Part shown: one piece after another, positions 36,773-47,395 of the stretch | Layout: every line of letters begins with the position of its first letter | Numbering within the stretch: position 1 is the first letter of the stretch | Assembly: GCF_003952725.1 (NCBI RefSeq) | Contig: NZ_CP032509.1 | Coordinates: forward strand, 2,752,001 to 2,816,000 | Source of the DNA: Georhizobium profundi | GTDB lineage: Bacteria; Pseudomonadota; Alphaproteobacteria; Rhizobiales; Rhizobiaceae | DNA: 64,000 nt | Direction: 5' to 3' | Made by a program: the position numbers and the translations under genes | Notes under the pieces: generated by a model | What the model was told of the DNA's origin: nothing | The model's input: only the letters and a program-made list of their open reading frames with translations | The model's database searches: none

Positions 36773-38653
36773 ATGCTGACAATGCTGCGAAGGGGCGCCC
36801 AGACCTGGGTCGCCAAAGGCCTGTTCTTCCTGCTCGTCGCGTCCTTCGCGGTCTGGGGCGTCAGCGGATCGATGTTCTCGGGCGGTGGCGACACCGTCGT
36901 TTCGGTCGGCGAAACCGAAGTGTCGGCGCTTGAATTCCGGCTTGCCTATGATCGCCAGCTCTCCCTGCTCTCGCAGCAGTTCGGCACCCGCATCACGACG
37001 GAACAGGCACGCGCCTTCGGCATCGAGAATCAGGTCTATTCGCAGCTGGTCGCCGGCGCCGCGCTCGACGAGCAGGCGCGCAACATGCAGCTCGGGCTGT
37101 CGGAGGACCGACTGGCTGGTCTCATCGCGGCGGATCCGGCCTTTCAGGGCATCAATGGTCAGTTCAGCCGCCAGAACTTTGCCGCCGTGCTGCGCAATGT
37201 CGGCATGAGCGAGGACGACTATATCCGCAATCGACAGCAGGTCGCCGTCCGCACGCAGGTCGTTGAAGCCCTGGCGGACGGTTTCGAACTGCCCGATACA
37301 TTGCTCGACGCCTTCGGCCGCCATCGCGCCGAGACTCGTACCGTCGATTACCTGATCGTCGACGAGAGCATGATCGATCCGATCGGTGAACCGTCGGATG
37401 AAGAGCTTGCCGCCTATTTCGAAGACAATGGCAGCCGGTTTACCGCGCCGGAATATCGCAGCATTGCCTATGTGACGCTGACGGCGAGCGACATCGCCGA
37501 CCCGGACGGCATCGATGCCGAAGTGGTCCGTGCCGAGTTCGACAACAATGCCGACCGCTACACGAGCGTTGAGCGGCGCACGCTGGATCAGCTCGTCTTC
37601 CCGAACCGCGAGGCAGCGGAAGCCGCAGCCGTGGCGCTGGCAGAAGGGACTTCATTCGATGACGTGGTCGCCGAAGCCGGCCGCACTGCTGCCGATGTGC
37701 GCATCGGCACGTTCGCGCGGAACCAGATGACGAACGCGGCGCTGGCGGAAGCGGCATTCGCCGTGGACGAAGCGGGTGGTGTTACCGACGTCGTGGACGG
37801 TCCCTTTGGCCCGGTCATTATGCGCGTTGCCGCGATCGAGGGTGGCGAGGAGACGGCATTCGAAGACGTCGAAGCGCAGATCCGCGAGGATCTCGCCATG
37901 GCGGAAGCGGCGCAGACGCTGTTCGATGTCTTCAACGCCTATGAAGACGCCCGCGCCGGCGGCCTGTCGGTGCAGGATGCCGCGCGCGAGCAACAGCTGA
38001 CACCGGTTGTGATCGAAGCGGTCGACCGCTCGGGTCGCACACCCGAAGGCGACGTGCTGAGCGACCTGCCACAGTCGCGCGATCTTTTGGCCCAGGCCTT
38101 CGACACCGACATCGGTATCGAGACACAGCCGATCAATCTCGGCTCCGACGGCTATCTCTTCTTCGAGGTCCTGGACATCGAAGAGGCACGCGACCGCACG
38201 CTGGACGAAGTGCGTGACGACGTGGTCGCCGACTGGCAAGCGGATCAACGCGCCGCAGCGCTCGCTGCACGCGCCGAAGAGCTTCGCGCTTCTGCAGCCG
38301 ACGGCACGCCTCTTGCCGAGATCGCAACGGAACTTGGGGCGACTGTGCGCACCGAATACAATCTGCAGCGCGACAGCGAGAACGCCACCTTCGGGCCAGA
38401 GGCCATCGCGGCAGCCTTTGCGGGCCCCGGTGGGCACGTGGCAACCGCGCCGGCCGCGAATGGCGCCGGCGAGATCGTCATGCGCGTCAACGAAGTGGCG
38501 ATCTCCGCATCGAACGCGATCTCCGATCAGGAGCGCGCCGCCATCGCCCGCAGCGGCGGCGATGACCTGCTCGATCAGCTCGTGACCCGCCTGCAGGCGG
38601 AATATCCGGTGCGGATCAACCAGCAGCTCGGCACGCAGGCGCTCGGTTTCTAA
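36773..38653 (+). CDS. ppiD: Periplasmic folding chaperone PpiD-like (SurA/parvulin type)
   Basis: A 626-residue membrane-anchored protein. A single helix at about residues 14-34 anchors it; the SurA-like N-terminal chaperone region (about 40-230) is followed by a parvulin peptidyl-prolyl isomerase domain (about 240-370) and a long C-terminal part. Alphaproteobacterial PpiD proteins have this layout. It helps fold exported proteins leaving the Sec channel, fitting the nearby secG. It begins the plus-strand run ending at moeA; trpD follows 24 bases after its stop. Confidence 0.88.
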   Translation: MLTMLRRGAQTWVAKGLFFLLVASFAVWGVSGSMFSGGGDTVVSVGETEVSALEFRLAYDRQLSLLSQQFGTRITTEQARAFGIENQVYSQLVAGAALDEQARNMQLGLSEDRLAGLIAADPAFQGINGQFSRQNFAAVLRNVGMSEDDYIRNRQQVAVRTQVVEALADGFELPDTLLDAFGRHRAETRTVDYLIVDESMIDPIGEPSDEELAAYFEDNGSRFTAPEYRSIAYVTLTASDIADPDGIDAEVVRAEFDNNADRYTSVERRTLDQLVFPNREAAEAAAVALAEGTSFDDVVAEAGRTAADVRIGTFARNQMTNAALAEAAFAVDEAGGVTDVVDGPFGPVIMRVAAIEGGEETAFEDVEAQIREDLAMAEAAQTLFDVFNAYEDARAGGLSVQDAAREQQLTPVVIEAVDRSGRTPEGDVLSDLPQSRDLLAQAFDTDIGIETQPINLGSDGYLFFEVLDIEEARDRTLDEVRDDVVADWQADQRAAALAARAEELRASAADGTPLAEIATELGATVRTEYNLQRDSENATFGPEAIAAAFAGPGGHVATAPAANGAGEIVMRVNEVAISASNAISDQERAAIARSGGDDLLDQLVTRLQAEYPVRINQQLGTQALGF

Positions 38654-38677
38654 AGACGGGACATCGGGGGTGCCGTA

Positions 38678-39703
38678 ATGGCAGACATGAAGAGCTACCT
38701 CGCCAAGGCCGCGTCCGGTGTCCCGCTGTCGCGTGAGGACGCAAAGGCCGCGTTCGACATCATGATGTCGGGCGATGCCACGCCGAGCCAGATCGGTGGT
38801 TTCCTGATGGCACTCAGAGTGCGCGGCGAAACGGTGGACGAGATCGTCGGCGCCGTGACGACCATGCGCAGCAAGATGGTGACCGTCGAGGCGCCGGCCG
38901 ATGCGATCGATATCGTCGGCACCGGGGGTGACGGCACCGGCACCTACAATGTCTCCACCTGCGCGGCCTTCATCGTCGCGGGATGCGGAGTGCCGGTCGC
39001 CAAGCACGGCAACCGCGCGCTCTCGTCGAAATCCGGCGCTGCGGACGCGCTGATGGCGCTCGGCGTAGCGATCGATCTCAAGTCGCCGGCCATTGCTGCC
39101 TGTATCGATGAAGCCGGCATCGGCTTCATGTTCGCCCCTGCCCACCATTCAGCGATGCGTCACGTGGGCCCGACGCGCGTGGAGCTTGGAACCCGCACGA
39201 TCTTCAATCTGCTCGGCCCGCTCTCCAATCCCGCTGGCGCCAAGCGTCAGTTGCTCGGCGTCTTCGCCCCGGAATGGCTGGAGCCGCTTGCCGAGGTGCT
39301 GAAGGATCTCGGCTCGGAGCGAGTCTGGGTCGTCCATGGCGCCGGTCTCGACGAGATGACGACGACTGGACGAACGGATATCGTTGCGCTGGAGGACGGT
39401 TCGATCCGGCGTTTCTCGATCGAGCCCGAGGAGCTCGGCCTGAAGCGCGTAGCCATCGACGAGTTGAAAGGTGCTGACGGCGCCCACAATGCAAAAGCCT
39501 TGCAGGCGGTGCTTCGCGGCTCGAAAGATGCCTATCGCGAGATCGCGCTTCTGAATGCCGGCGCCTCGCTGGTGGTGGCCGGCCGCGCCGAGACGGTGGC
39601 AGAAGGACTGGAGCTTGCGGCGAGATCGATCGACGACGGTGCGGCACTTGCAGTGCTGGAGCGCCTCGTGGCGGTTTCACAGCGGCACGCGGCCGCGGCA
39701 TGA
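38678..39703 (+). CDS. trpD: Anthranilate phosphoribosyltransferase
   Basis: A 341-residue cytoplasmic enzyme adding phosphoribose to anthranilate in tryptophan synthesis. The PRPP-binding [14 protein letters not shown] and the anthranilate-binding [17 protein letters not shown] are intact, as is [17 protein letters not shown]. It lies 24 bases after ppiD and 34 bases before trpC, in the usual rhizobial order. Confidence 0.97.
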   Translation: MADMKSYLAKAASGVPLSREDAKAAFDIMMSGDATPSQIGGFLMALRVRGETVDEIVGAVTTMRSKMVTVEAPADAIDIVGTGGDGTGTYNVSTCAAFIVAGCGVPVAKHGNRALSSKSGAADALMALGVAIDLKSPAIAACIDEAGIGFMFAPAHHSAMRHVGPTRVELGTRTIFNLLGPLSNPAGAKRQLLGVFAPEWLEPLAEVLKDLGSERVWVVHGAGLDEMTTTGRTDIVALEDGSIRRFSIEPEELGLKRVAIDELKGADGAHNAKALQAVLRGSKDAYREIALLNAGASLVVAGRAETVAEGLELAARSIDDGAALAVLERLVAVSQRHAAAA

Positions 39704-39737
39704 TGATGAACTGGCAAGACATGAAGGAATCGGGGCG

Positions 39738-40547
39738 TTGAGCGATATTCTGACCCGCATCGAAGCCTATAAGCGCGAGGAGATCGCCGCCGCCAAGGCC
39801 GCTCGGCCGCTCGCTGAGGTGAAGGCAGCGGCTTCGGACGCAGACGCGCCGCGCGGATTCCGGGCCGCGCTCGAGGCGAAACGTGCCCGTGGGCACTTCG
39901 CTCTGATCGCCGAGATCAAGAAGGCCAGCCCGTCCAAGGGGCTCATTCGTGCCGATTTCGACCCGCCGGCACTGGCGCGCGCCTATGAGGCAGGCGGCGC
40001 CGCTTGCCTCTCGATCCTGACAGACACGCCCTCATTCATGGGTGCACCGGAATTTCTCGTCGCTGCGCGTTCCGCAACGGCGCTGCCAGTCATCCGCAAG
40101 GACTTTCTGTTCGATCCGTACCAGGTGTACGAAGCCCGCGCGATGGGCGCCGATGCCATCCTCGTCATCATGGCCTGCCTCGATGATGCGATGGCGCTGG
40201 AGCTTCACGATACGGCGGTCGATCTCGGGATGGACGTGCTGGTCGAAGCGCATGACGAGGCGGAAATGGAGCGCGCGCTTTCGCTGAGTTCCCCGCTCAT
40301 CGGCGTCAACAATCGGAATCTGCGCACCTTCGAGGTGTCGCTGGATAACAGCGAGCGGCTTGCACCCATGGCAGCTGGCCGCCACCTTGTCGGCGAAAGC
40401 GGCATCTTTACCCATGAGGATTGCCTGCGGCTCGAGCGCGCCGGCATCGGCACGTTCCTTGTCGGCGAAAGCCTGATGCGCATCGACGATGTCACCAGCG
40501 CGACAGAGACGCTGCTCACGGGCAAGCATCAGGCAGCAGCGCAATGA
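39738..40547 (+). CDS. trpC: Indole-3-glycerol-phosphate synthase, TTG start
   Basis: A 269-residue TIM-barrel enzyme closing the indole ring in tryptophan synthesis. Visible are [11 protein letters not shown] with the catalytic lysines, [20 protein letters not shown] and [12 protein letters not shown], then [12 protein letters not shown]. The long open frame extends to 39555 through trpD, but that part is not coding. The conserved N-terminus [15 protein letters not shown] begins at a TTG (39738), with AAGGAA 8 bases upstream; no in-frame ATG exists nearby. The stop overlaps the moaC start. Confidence 0.95.
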   Translation: MSDILTRIEAYKREEIAAAKAARPLAEVKAAASDADAPRGFRAALEAKRARGHFALIAEIKKASPSKGLIRADFDPPALARAYEAGGAACLSILTDTPSFMGAPEFLVAARSATALPVIRKDFLFDPYQVYEARAMGADAILVIMACLDDAMALELHDTAVDLGMDVLVEAHDEAEMERALSLSSPLIGVNNRNLRTFEVSLDNSERLAPMAAGRHLVGESGIFTHEDCLRLERAGIGTFLVGESLMRIDDVTSATETLLTGKHQAAAQ

Positions 40548-41047
40548 GCGACGAAGCGCGACTCACGCATCTCGACGAACAGGGTCGCGCCACGATGGTG
40601 GATGTCGGCGGCAAGGTAGAGACCGAGCGCGTCGCGATCGCCGAAGGCTTTGTGAAGATGGCTCCGGAAACGCTCGCGCTCATCCAGTCCGGCGGCGCAG
40701 CGAAAGGCGACGTGGTCGCCACGGCGCGCATCGCCGGCATTATGGCGGCAAAGCGGACGTCCGACCTCATTCCGCTTTGCCATCCGCTGATGCTGACCAA
40801 GGTTGCGGTCACCATCGAGGCGGTCGACACCCTACCCGGCCTGCGCGTCGAGGCCATGGCGCGCCTCAAGGGTCAAACGGGGGTCGAGATGGAAGCGCTG
40901 ACGGCGGTCTCAATCGCCTGCCTCACCCTCTACGACATGGCAAAAGCCGTCGACAAGGCGATGGAAATAACCAGCGTCCGGCTGCTCTCCAAGACCGGTG
41001 GCAAATCTGGCGACTGGAACCATCCGGGCAGCGACGGGGCCCGCTGA
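40544..41047 (+). CDS. moaC: Cyclic pyranopterin monophosphate synthase
   Basis: A 167-residue enzyme of molybdenum cofactor synthesis that forms cyclic pyranopterin monophosphate. Conserved [14 protein letters not shown] near the start, IPLCHPLML in the middle and [20 protein letters not shown] with KAVDKAMEI. The ATG overlaps the trpC stop as ATGA, so the two are coupled; moeA follows two bases after the stop. Tryptophan and molybdopterin genes share this order in many rhizobia. Confidence 0.97.
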   Translation: MSDEARLTHLDEQGRATMVDVGGKVETERVAIAEGFVKMAPETLALIQSGGAAKGDVVATARIAGIMAAKRTSDLIPLCHPLMLTKVAVTIEAVDTLPGLRVEAMARLKGQTGVEMEALTAVSIACLTLYDMAKAVDKAMEITSVRLLSKTGGKSGDWNHPGSDGAR

Positions 41048-41049
41048 TC

Positions 41050-42267
41050 ATGGCGCTGCTTCCCGTCGACGATGCGCTCCAACTGATCCTCGCCGATGCC
41101 CGTCCGATTGCCGATATCGAACACGTCCCGCTCCATGAAGCATGGGGCCGGATCGTTGCCGAGCCGCTGATCGCCATGCGCGACCAGCCTCCGTTTGCTG
41201 CCTCGGCCATGGATGGGTACGCCGTGGTCGCGGCGGATACGGCAGAGCCAGGTGCGACGCTGAGGGTCGTCGGCGAATCGGCTGCCGGGCACGGGTTCAC
41301 GGGCGCCATTGGACGCGGCGAGACCGTCCGTATCTTCACCGGCGCGCCGGTTCCGCAAGGGGCCGACGCGATTCTCATTCAGGAAAACGCGCGGCCGCTT
41401 GAAACGACCATGATCGGGGTTGTCGAGCCGGTGCAGGCCGGGCGGTTCGTGCGGCGTGCAGGTCTCGACTTCCATCGTGGCGAGACGGTGATCGCCAAGG
41501 GCGCGATGCTCGATGCCGGCCGGCTGACGCTGGCAGCAGCCATGAACCTCCCCGCCCTGCCCATGCATCGGCGCCCGCGCGTCGCCATTCTGGCGACCGG
41601 CGACGAGCTCGTGCCGCCGGGTGCCGATCCACGCGACGATCAAATCATCGCGTCGAACAGTTTTGGCGTCGCCGCCATCGTCAAGGAAGCCGGCGGAGAA
41701 CCGATCGACCTCGGCATTGCCGCCGATACGCTTGCTGCCCTGAACCGATCGATCGACGCCGCTCAGGCGGCAGGCGCCGATATCTTGGTGACACTTGGTG
41801 GCGCCTCGGTTGGTGATCACGACCTGGTTCGCAAAGTGCTGGAATCGCGCGGTCTCGAGCTTGCCTTCTGGAAGATCGCCATGCGGCCGGGCAAGCCGCT
41901 GATGAGCGGCCGCATCGGCCCGATGCATGTTCTCGGGCTTCCGGGCAACCCTGTCTCAAGCCTTGTCTGCTCGCACGTCTTCCTGACGCCTCTGATCGCA
42001 AAGCTCGTCGGCCGCACCCATCATGTGCAGGCGGTCGACGCGATCCTCGACGTAGACCTGGCCGAAAACGACTTGCGCCAGGATTATCTGCGCGCGGCGA
42101 TGCACCGGCGGCCCGACGGAACGCTCGTCGCCACGCCTGCCACCCGACAGGACTCGTCCATGATGCGCGTGTTTGCCGAGGCCGATGGCCTCGTCGTCCG
42201 ACCGCCATTCGCGCCAGAAGCCAAAGCGGGCGACGCGGTGCGGGCAATCCTATTGAGGCATATTTAG
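41050..42267 (+). CDS. moeA: Molybdopterin molybdenumtransferase MoeA
   Basis: A 405-residue enzyme that inserts molybdenum into adenylylated molybdopterin. Conserved segments: FAASAMDGYAV, RIFTGAPVPQGADAI, RVAILATGDELV, TLGGASVGDHDLV and LGLPGNPVSSLVC. It starts two bases past moaC. The lexA gene lies 95 bases beyond, with its own SOS box, so moeA ends the trp-moa run. Confidence 0.97.
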   Translation: MALLPVDDALQLILADARPIADIEHVPLHEAWGRIVAEPLIAMRDQPPFAASAMDGYAVVAADTAEPGATLRVVGESAAGHGFTGAIGRGETVRIFTGAPVPQGADAILIQENARPLETTMIGVVEPVQAGRFVRRAGLDFHRGETVIAKGAMLDAGRLTLAAAMNLPALPMHRRPRVAILATGDELVPPGADPRDDQIIASNSFGVAAIVKEAGGEPIDLGIAADTLAALNRSIDAAQAAGADILVTLGGASVGDHDLVRKVLESRGLELAFWKIAMRPGKPLMSGRIGPMHVLGLPGNPVSSLVCSHVFLTPLIAKLVGRTHHVQAVDAILDVDLAENDLRQDYLRAAMHRRPDGTLVATPATRQDSSMMRVFAEADGLVVRPPFAPEAKAGDAVRAILLRHI

Positions 42268-42290
42268 CCTCGCTTCCTGATGGACTTGCG

Positions 42291-42331
42291 GAACACAAAA
42301 GGAACAGATAAAGTGTGTTCCACATTTGTTT
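42291..42331 (+). promoter_or_regulatory. LexA (SOS) boxes upstream of lexA
   Basis: GAAC (42291-42294), 7 bases, GAAC (42302-42305) is the exact alphaproteobacterial SOS box GTTC-N7-GTTC read on the other strand. A second, weaker box follows: GTTC (42317-42320), 7 bases, GTTT (42328-42331). Both lie 58-20 bases before the lexA ATG and imply autorepression. Confidence 0.85.
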
Positions 42332-42362
42332 CCATCCGATCAAGCGGGGGCCTAAGCAGCCG

Positions 42363-43094
42363 ATGTTGACGCGTAAGCAGCAGGAACTGCTTCTTTTCAT
42401 CCATGAGCGCCTGAAGGAAAGCGGCGTGCCGCCATCCTTCGACGAGATGAAAGAAGCCCTCGATCTCGCGTCCAAGTCGGGGATCCATCGCCTTATCATC
42501 GCGCTGGAGGAACGCGGCTTCATTCGCCGCCTGCCGAACCGTGCGCGTGCGCTGGAAGTCATCAAGCTGCCGGATAGCTACAACGCGGCAGTGCCTCAGC
42601 GTCGCGGCTTTTCGCCGAGTGTCATCGAAGGATCGCTAGGCAAGACGCCGAAGCCCGAGATTGCAGCCGAGCGCCGCCAGAGCGAGATGCCGCGCGACAA
42701 CGACAATCGCGCCATCAGCGTGCCCGTCATGGGTCGCATCGCGGCGGGCGTGCCGATCTCTGCCATCCAGAACAACACTCATTCGATTGCCGTGCCACCG
42801 GATATGCTGGGCGGCGGCGAGCATTACGCGCTCGAGGTCAAGGGCGACTCGATGATCGAAGCCGGCATCTTCGACGGCGACACGGTCATCATCAAGAATT
42901 CGTCGACGGCCAATCCCGGCGACATCGTCGTGGCTCTGGTCGACGACGAGGAAGCGACATTGAAGCGTTTCCGTCGCAAAGGTGCGTCGGTGGCGCTCGA
43001 GGCCGCCAACCCGGCCTATGAAACGCGGATTTTCGGACCGGATCGCGTCAAGATCCAGGGCAAGCTCGTCGGGCTCATCCGGCGCTATCACTGA
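42363..43094 (+). CDS. lexA: SOS repressor LexA
   Basis: A 243-residue DNA-binding repressor that self-cleaves with RecA filaments. The winged helix-turn-helix (1-75) opens [20 protein letters not shown]. The Ala-Gly cleavage site is in [10 protein letters not shown], the catalytic serine in KGDSMIEAG and the lysine in EEATLKRF. The frame runs to 42315, but the ATG at 42363 is the family start. Its upstream gap carries one perfect and one near-perfect SOS box. The last 7 bases overlap the 3' end of the convergent comEC-like gene. Confidence 0.97.
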   Translation: MLTRKQQELLLFIHERLKESGVPPSFDEMKEALDLASKSGIHRLIIALEERGFIRRLPNRARALEVIKLPDSYNAAVPQRRGFSPSVIEGSLGKTPKPEIAAERRQSEMPRDNDNRAISVPVMGRIAAGVPISAIQNNTHSIAVPPDMLGGGEHYALEVKGDSMIEAGIFDGDTVIIKNSSTANPGDIVVALVDDEEATLKRFRRKGASVALEAANPAYETRIFGPDRVKIQGKLVGLIRRYH

Positions 43095-45637
43095 TCGATG
43101 CTGTCGGCAGCTCTTCTGTCTTCGCTCATGTGTGTGTTGACGGAAGAGGCATCCCCGCCAGGCTCGGTAAAACTGCCAGTTCTCCAGTCATAATAACGGT
43201 GCCGCGTCCAGGCGCGCATTCGGCCGGCAGACTGCTCGAAGCGGAACGTCGGCTGCGGGTCGAATTGTGCACCCGACCCCGTGCCCGCCGCTCGCGCCTC
43301 GTTCGCCGCGAAGCCTTCTCCCGTCGACGCCGCGTAGACGGCGATCGCGCCGGTTTCACGCAGTGTACGGGCGGTGAAGAGCTTCGCGCCGGAGCGGCAT
43401 TGGCGCATCGACAGCGGTATCGGAATGATGGCGATATCGGTCATGTCGCATGCGGGACCGACATAGGCCGGCTCCTCCAGCCACGCGACGATGGTTCCGT
43501 TCCCGAGACGGGCGATGCAGAACGCGCCGCGGCGGCATCGGAACACGCCTTCCATTTGCCCGTCTTCCAATTCGAGGACAGCCCGGCGCATCGTCCCATA
43601 GGCGATGGCGGGGTCTATCTCGGCATCTGGCAGAACCGGCTCGGTCGTCGTTTCCTCTGCCGGAAGCTCAGTCTGCTCATCTAAGACGACGGCTGGCGGA
43701 ATGTGGGTCGCAAGCCGGGTTGCCGTTGCCCATTGATCGAAGATGAAGCTGCTCGGACGCGCTCGGTTGGTTGCCAGGCCGTCCTCGCGCAGGATCGCGG
43801 CCAGCCGAGCGTCCTCGGCAATCAGCAGCAAGGGTGGATCGGCGCGCAGGTCGGCCGCCATAATGAGGGCAGCGGCCAGCACGGGTATCAAAGCGGTGCT
43901 CCGCAGCCATGTTCGTGTGAAGACCAGGATGAGCAGCGCCAGCGACAGAAGCGCCGTAACGGCTCCGGGGATCTTCCCCGTGGCGAAACCATCGCCATAG
44001 GCGGCAACATGATGGCCGATGGCGATGACGGCCTCCAGGCCAAGTCCCATGATCATCAGGAAAATCGCGTCGAGACCGAGTGGCATCGTCAGCAGCGCAA
44101 GAGTACCGAATGGCATGACGATGACCGAGATGACCGGCATCGCGACCACATTGGCGATCATTCCGTAGCTCGACATGCGGTGGAAATGATGCGCCGAGAA
44201 GATCCCCGTCGCCGCGCCGGCAATCAGCGACGTCACGGCCAGACCGAGGATCAGCAGCGTCCAGCGCCAGACGAAGCTGGGTTTCGAGGTCGTGAAATCA
44301 GGCGTCTTGTTCCTGTTGCGCGCGGCCCAGCCGCCATAGGCGGCAATGAGTGCGGCAGTTGCCGCAAAAGACATCTGGAAGCCGGGCGATGTCACCGCCG
44401 ACGGTGTGATCAGGAGGATGAGAAATGCGGCGATCGCGACATTGCGCATGGTCAGCGCAGCCCGGTCGAGCAATATCGCGACCAGCATGACGACGACCAT
44501 GATCCAGGCGCGCTGTGCGGATATGACGGCTCCGGAAATCAGCAGGTAGAAGGTGGAGGTGCCAATGGCGCCGAGCGCTGCGAATTTCTTCACCGGCCAG
44601 GTCTGGGCGACGCCCGGCACGAGTGCGAAGCCGAGCCGCAACCCGGTGAACATCAGGGCTGCGGCCAGCGACATGTGCAGGCCGGAAATGGACAGGATGT
44701 GGGCAAGCCCGGTGATGCGGAAGGCTTCGTTGGTCTCCTCGGAGATCGCCCGACGGTCGGATACGGTCATTGCGGCTGCAACGGCGCCCGCGTCTCCCGG
44801 GATCACCTCCTTGATCCGAAACGCGATCGTTTCGCGGAGTTCGGTCGTCCATCGGGCGATCCGGTCGGCGTAGCCTTCTTCGACCTGATCACCGGGCATG
44901 ATCCCGGGCGGGCCGTAGAAAAAGCCGAAAGCACCGATGCCGGCGAAATAGGAGTTGAAGGCAAAATCGAACGTGCCGGGCATCGCGGGACCGGACGGTG
45001 GCGCAAGTCGCGCCAGGCCGATGATCGACGCACCGATTTCGATATCGGGATGGTCGCTGCGCGCCAAAAGTCGCACCCGTTCGGGCGGCCGGCGTAGCGT
45101 GGGGTCATGCGTGGACTTGACTTCGACCAGGTAACGCCAGCGACCCTCTTCATCGATTTCCCGCGACAGCACCCGGCCGGAGATCGTGGTGACCACGGGA
45201 CTATCCAGAACGGTGATGGAGCGGCGATCCGCCTCCGCTGCTGCGGAGGCCAACCCCGCCAGGATCATGCACAGCGCGGCGAGCACGTTCCTCAGTCGGC
45301 TGGCCGTGAGTGCCGCGGCCAATCCCACAGCGATGGTGAGCCCAAGCGTTGCAACAAACGGCGGATCGCTTGGCAGAATGCGCCAGAGCGCGGCACCTGT
45401 CGCGAAGAAGGCGGAGGCCCAGAGAAACAGCGCGCCGTGGCCTCGCTCCTCATCAAGTGCCTGCCTGACACTCAAATGCGACCAGCGTCGGCGCCACGAT
45501 CGAGACGCGGTCGGGATCAGGCGAGGATCTTTGTTCGGATCATGATCGGCATGAGGATCGGCGGGGTCGAACGTAAACGCAGTCCGCTCGCAAGCGGAGC
45601 CATTCACTGGCTCGCGTTCAGCATCGGCATGCGCCAT
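43088..45637 (-). CDS. ComEC/Rec2-family membrane protein
   Basis: An 849-residue membrane protein of the DNA-uptake channel family. Residues 1-60 are polar; the DUF4131-like OB region is about 100-290, the multi-helix Competence domain about 290-600 (start marked by [20 protein letters not shown]), and the C-terminal 220 residues take the place of the metallo-beta-lactamase-like part. I see no HxHxDH zinc motif there, so that domain seems degenerate. The frame starts at 45673; the ATG at 45637 is a reasonable start but not proven. It convergently overlaps lexA by 7 bases. Natural transformation is not implied by this gene alone. Confidence 0.85.
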   Translation of the reverse strand: MAHADAEREPVNGSACERTAFTFDPADPHADHDPNKDPRLIPTASRSWRRRWSHLSVRQALDEERGHGALFLWASAFFATGAALWRILPSDPPFVATLGLTIAVGLAAALTASRLRNVLAALCMILAGLASAAAEADRRSITVLDSPVVTTISGRVLSREIDEEGRWRYLVEVKSTHDPTLRRPPERVRLLARSDHPDIEIGASIIGLARLAPPSGPAMPGTFDFAFNSYFAGIGAFGFFYGPPGIMPGDQVEEGYADRIARWTTELRETIAFRIKEVIPGDAGAVAAAMTVSDRRAISEETNEAFRITGLAHILSISGLHMSLAAALMFTGLRLGFALVPGVAQTWPVKKFAALGAIGTSTFYLLISGAVISAQRAWIMVVVMLVAILLDRAALTMRNVAIAAFLILLITPSAVTSPGFQMSFAATAALIAAYGGWAARNRNKTPDFTTSKPSFVWRWTLLILGLAVTSLIAGAATGIFSAHHFHRMSSYGMIANVVAMPVISVIVMPFGTLALLTMPLGLDAIFLMIMGLGLEAVIAIGHHVAAYGDGFATGKIPGAVTALLSLALLILVFTRTWLRSTALIPVLAAALIMAADLRADPPLLLIAEDARLAAILREDGLATNRARPSSFIFDQWATATRLATHIPPAVVLDEQTELPAEETTTEPVLPDAEIDPAIAYGTMRRAVLELEDGQMEGVFRCRRGAFCIARLGNGTIVAWLEEPAYVGPACDMTDIAIIPIPLSMRQCRSGAKLFTARTLRETGAIAVYAASTGEGFAANEARAAGTGSGAQFDPQPTFRFEQSAGRMRAWTRHRYYDWRTGSFTEPGGDASSVNTHMSEDRRAADSIDQ

Positions 45638-45783
45638 CCTGGTCGGGCCCCCTCGCCCGGCCCCAGGATACACCGCAAGCCTTGCGCTGTCGCCCTCGTG
45701 TGTTAGATCACCGCCAACAGGACGATGCGGCCTTCAAGGGGCCCGATCGTCACTCAATTAGCATCACTCACAGGTTCAAGATC

Positions 45784-47202
45784 ATGTCCGAAGGGATTGT
45801 CACCCGCTTCGCGCCTTCGCCCACTGGATACCTCCACATCGGCGGTGCGCGCACGGCGCTGTTCAACTGGCTCTATGCCCAGAACCGGGGCGGCAAGATG
45901 CTGCTGCGCATCGAGGACACCGATCGCGCACGCTCGACCGATGCTGCCGTCGACGCCATTCTGGATGGGCTGAGCTGGCTGGGGCTCTCCTGGGACGGCG
46001 AGCCGATCTCGCAATTCGAACGGGCCGAGCGCCACCGTGAGATTGCCGAGGAACTGGTGAAGCGTGGAGAGGCCTATTATTGCTATGCCTCGGCTGAGGA
46101 ACTGGATGCCATGCGCGAGGCGCAGCGGGCTGCAGGCAAGCCGCCCCGCTACGACGGGCGCTGGCGCGACCGCGATGCCTCCGAAGCACCGAAAGGCGTG
46201 AAGCCGGCCATCCGCATCAAGGCACCGCGCGACGGCGAAACGCTTGTTCGCGACAAGGTTCAAGGCGATGTGCGCTTCCCGAATGCCGATCTGGACGATT
46301 TCATCATCCTGCGCTCCGACGGCAATCCGACCTATATGCTTGCCGTCGTCGTCGACGACCACGACATGGGCGTGACCGACATCATCCGCGGCGACGACCA
46401 CCTGACGAATGCCGCGCGCCAGTCGATCATTTATAAGGCGATGGACTGGGACATTCCCTCCATGGCCCATATTCCGCTGATCCACGGCGCCGATGGCGCG
46501 AAGCTCTCCAAGCGCCACGGCGCTCTCGGTGCCGAAGCCTACCGCGCGATGGGTTTCCTGCCCGAAGCGCTCACCAACTATCTCGTGCGCCTCGGCTGGA
46601 GCCATGGCGATGACGAGATCATGTCGACCGAGCAGATGATCGAATGGTTCGACGTCTCCGATATCAACAAGGGTGCGGCCCGCTTCGACATCAAGAAGCT
46701 GGAAGCCTTGAACGGGCACTATATCCGCCAGGCCGATGACGCGCGGCTCGTCGACAGCCTTATCGCCATCCTTCCCGAGATGGAAGGCGGCGCCTATTTC
46801 ATTGACCGCATGACGGACGAGCGCCGCGCTCAACTGCTAGCGGCGATGCCGGGGCTAAAGGAGCGCGCAAAGACTCTCGTCGAGCTCGCCGATGGCGCGC
46901 GCTTCCTGTTCGACGAGCGCCCGCTGCAGAACGACGAGAAGGCGGCGACGATTCTCGCCGAAGGTCGCCCGGTTCTCGAGGGTCTTCTTCCTGAGCTGCA
47001 GGCGCTTCAGTCCTGGGAAATCGAGTCGCTGGATCCGATCGTCCGCGCCTATGCGGAGCGCGAAGGACTCAAGCTCGGCAAGGTCGCCCAGCCTCTTCGC
47101 GCTGCACTCACGGGGCGGGCCGTTTCGCCCGGCGTGTTCGATGTTCTGAAGGTTTTGGGCCGCGAAGAGTCACTCGGTCGAATTGCCGATCAGCTCGGCT
47201 AA
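45784..47202 (+). CDS. gltX: Glutamyl-tRNA synthetase
   Basis: A 472-residue class I aminoacyl-tRNA synthetase. The HIGH motif is in [19 protein letters not shown] and KMSKS appears as AKLSKRHGA. Standard discriminating length; many alphaproteobacteria use one or two GltX enzymes and form Gln-tRNA by transamidation. The frame is open to 45682, but the ATG at 45784 starts the family N-terminus ([15 protein letters not shown]). It diverges from the comEC-like gene with 146 bases between. Confidence 0.97.
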   Translation: MSEGIVTRFAPSPTGYLHIGGARTALFNWLYAQNRGGKMLLRIEDTDRARSTDAAVDAILDGLSWLGLSWDGEPISQFERAERHREIAEELVKRGEAYYCYASAEELDAMREAQRAAGKPPRYDGRWRDRDASEAPKGVKPAIRIKAPRDGETLVRDKVQGDVRFPNADLDDFIILRSDGNPTYMLAVVVDDHDMGVTDIIRGDDHLTNAARQSIIYKAMDWDIPSMAHIPLIHGADGAKLSKRHGALGAEAYRAMGFLPEALTNYLVRLGWSHGDDEIMSTEQMIEWFDVSDINKGAARFDIKKLEALNGHYIRQADDARLVDSLIAILPEMEGGAYFIDRMTDERRAQLLAAMPGLKERAKTLVELADGARFLFDERPLQNDEKAATILAEGRPVLEGLLPELQALQSWEIESLDPIVRAYAEREGLKLGKVAQPLRAALTGRAVSPGVFDVLKVLGREESLGRIADQLG

Positions 47203-47395
47203 CCGATTGAAACGTCTTGCTTGATCGACAAGAGCATTGTCATCGCCGGTGCTGGCCTAAGCACAGATTGCGGCGCTGCACAATTCGATTGTCGACAACT
47301 TGGCAGGTGCAGCGAAATCATATAGCAATTCGCCAGCCATGGGCGCCTTTCTGACGAATGCGCTCATGTTTCGGAGAGATTGGGAAGGGTTCGAC

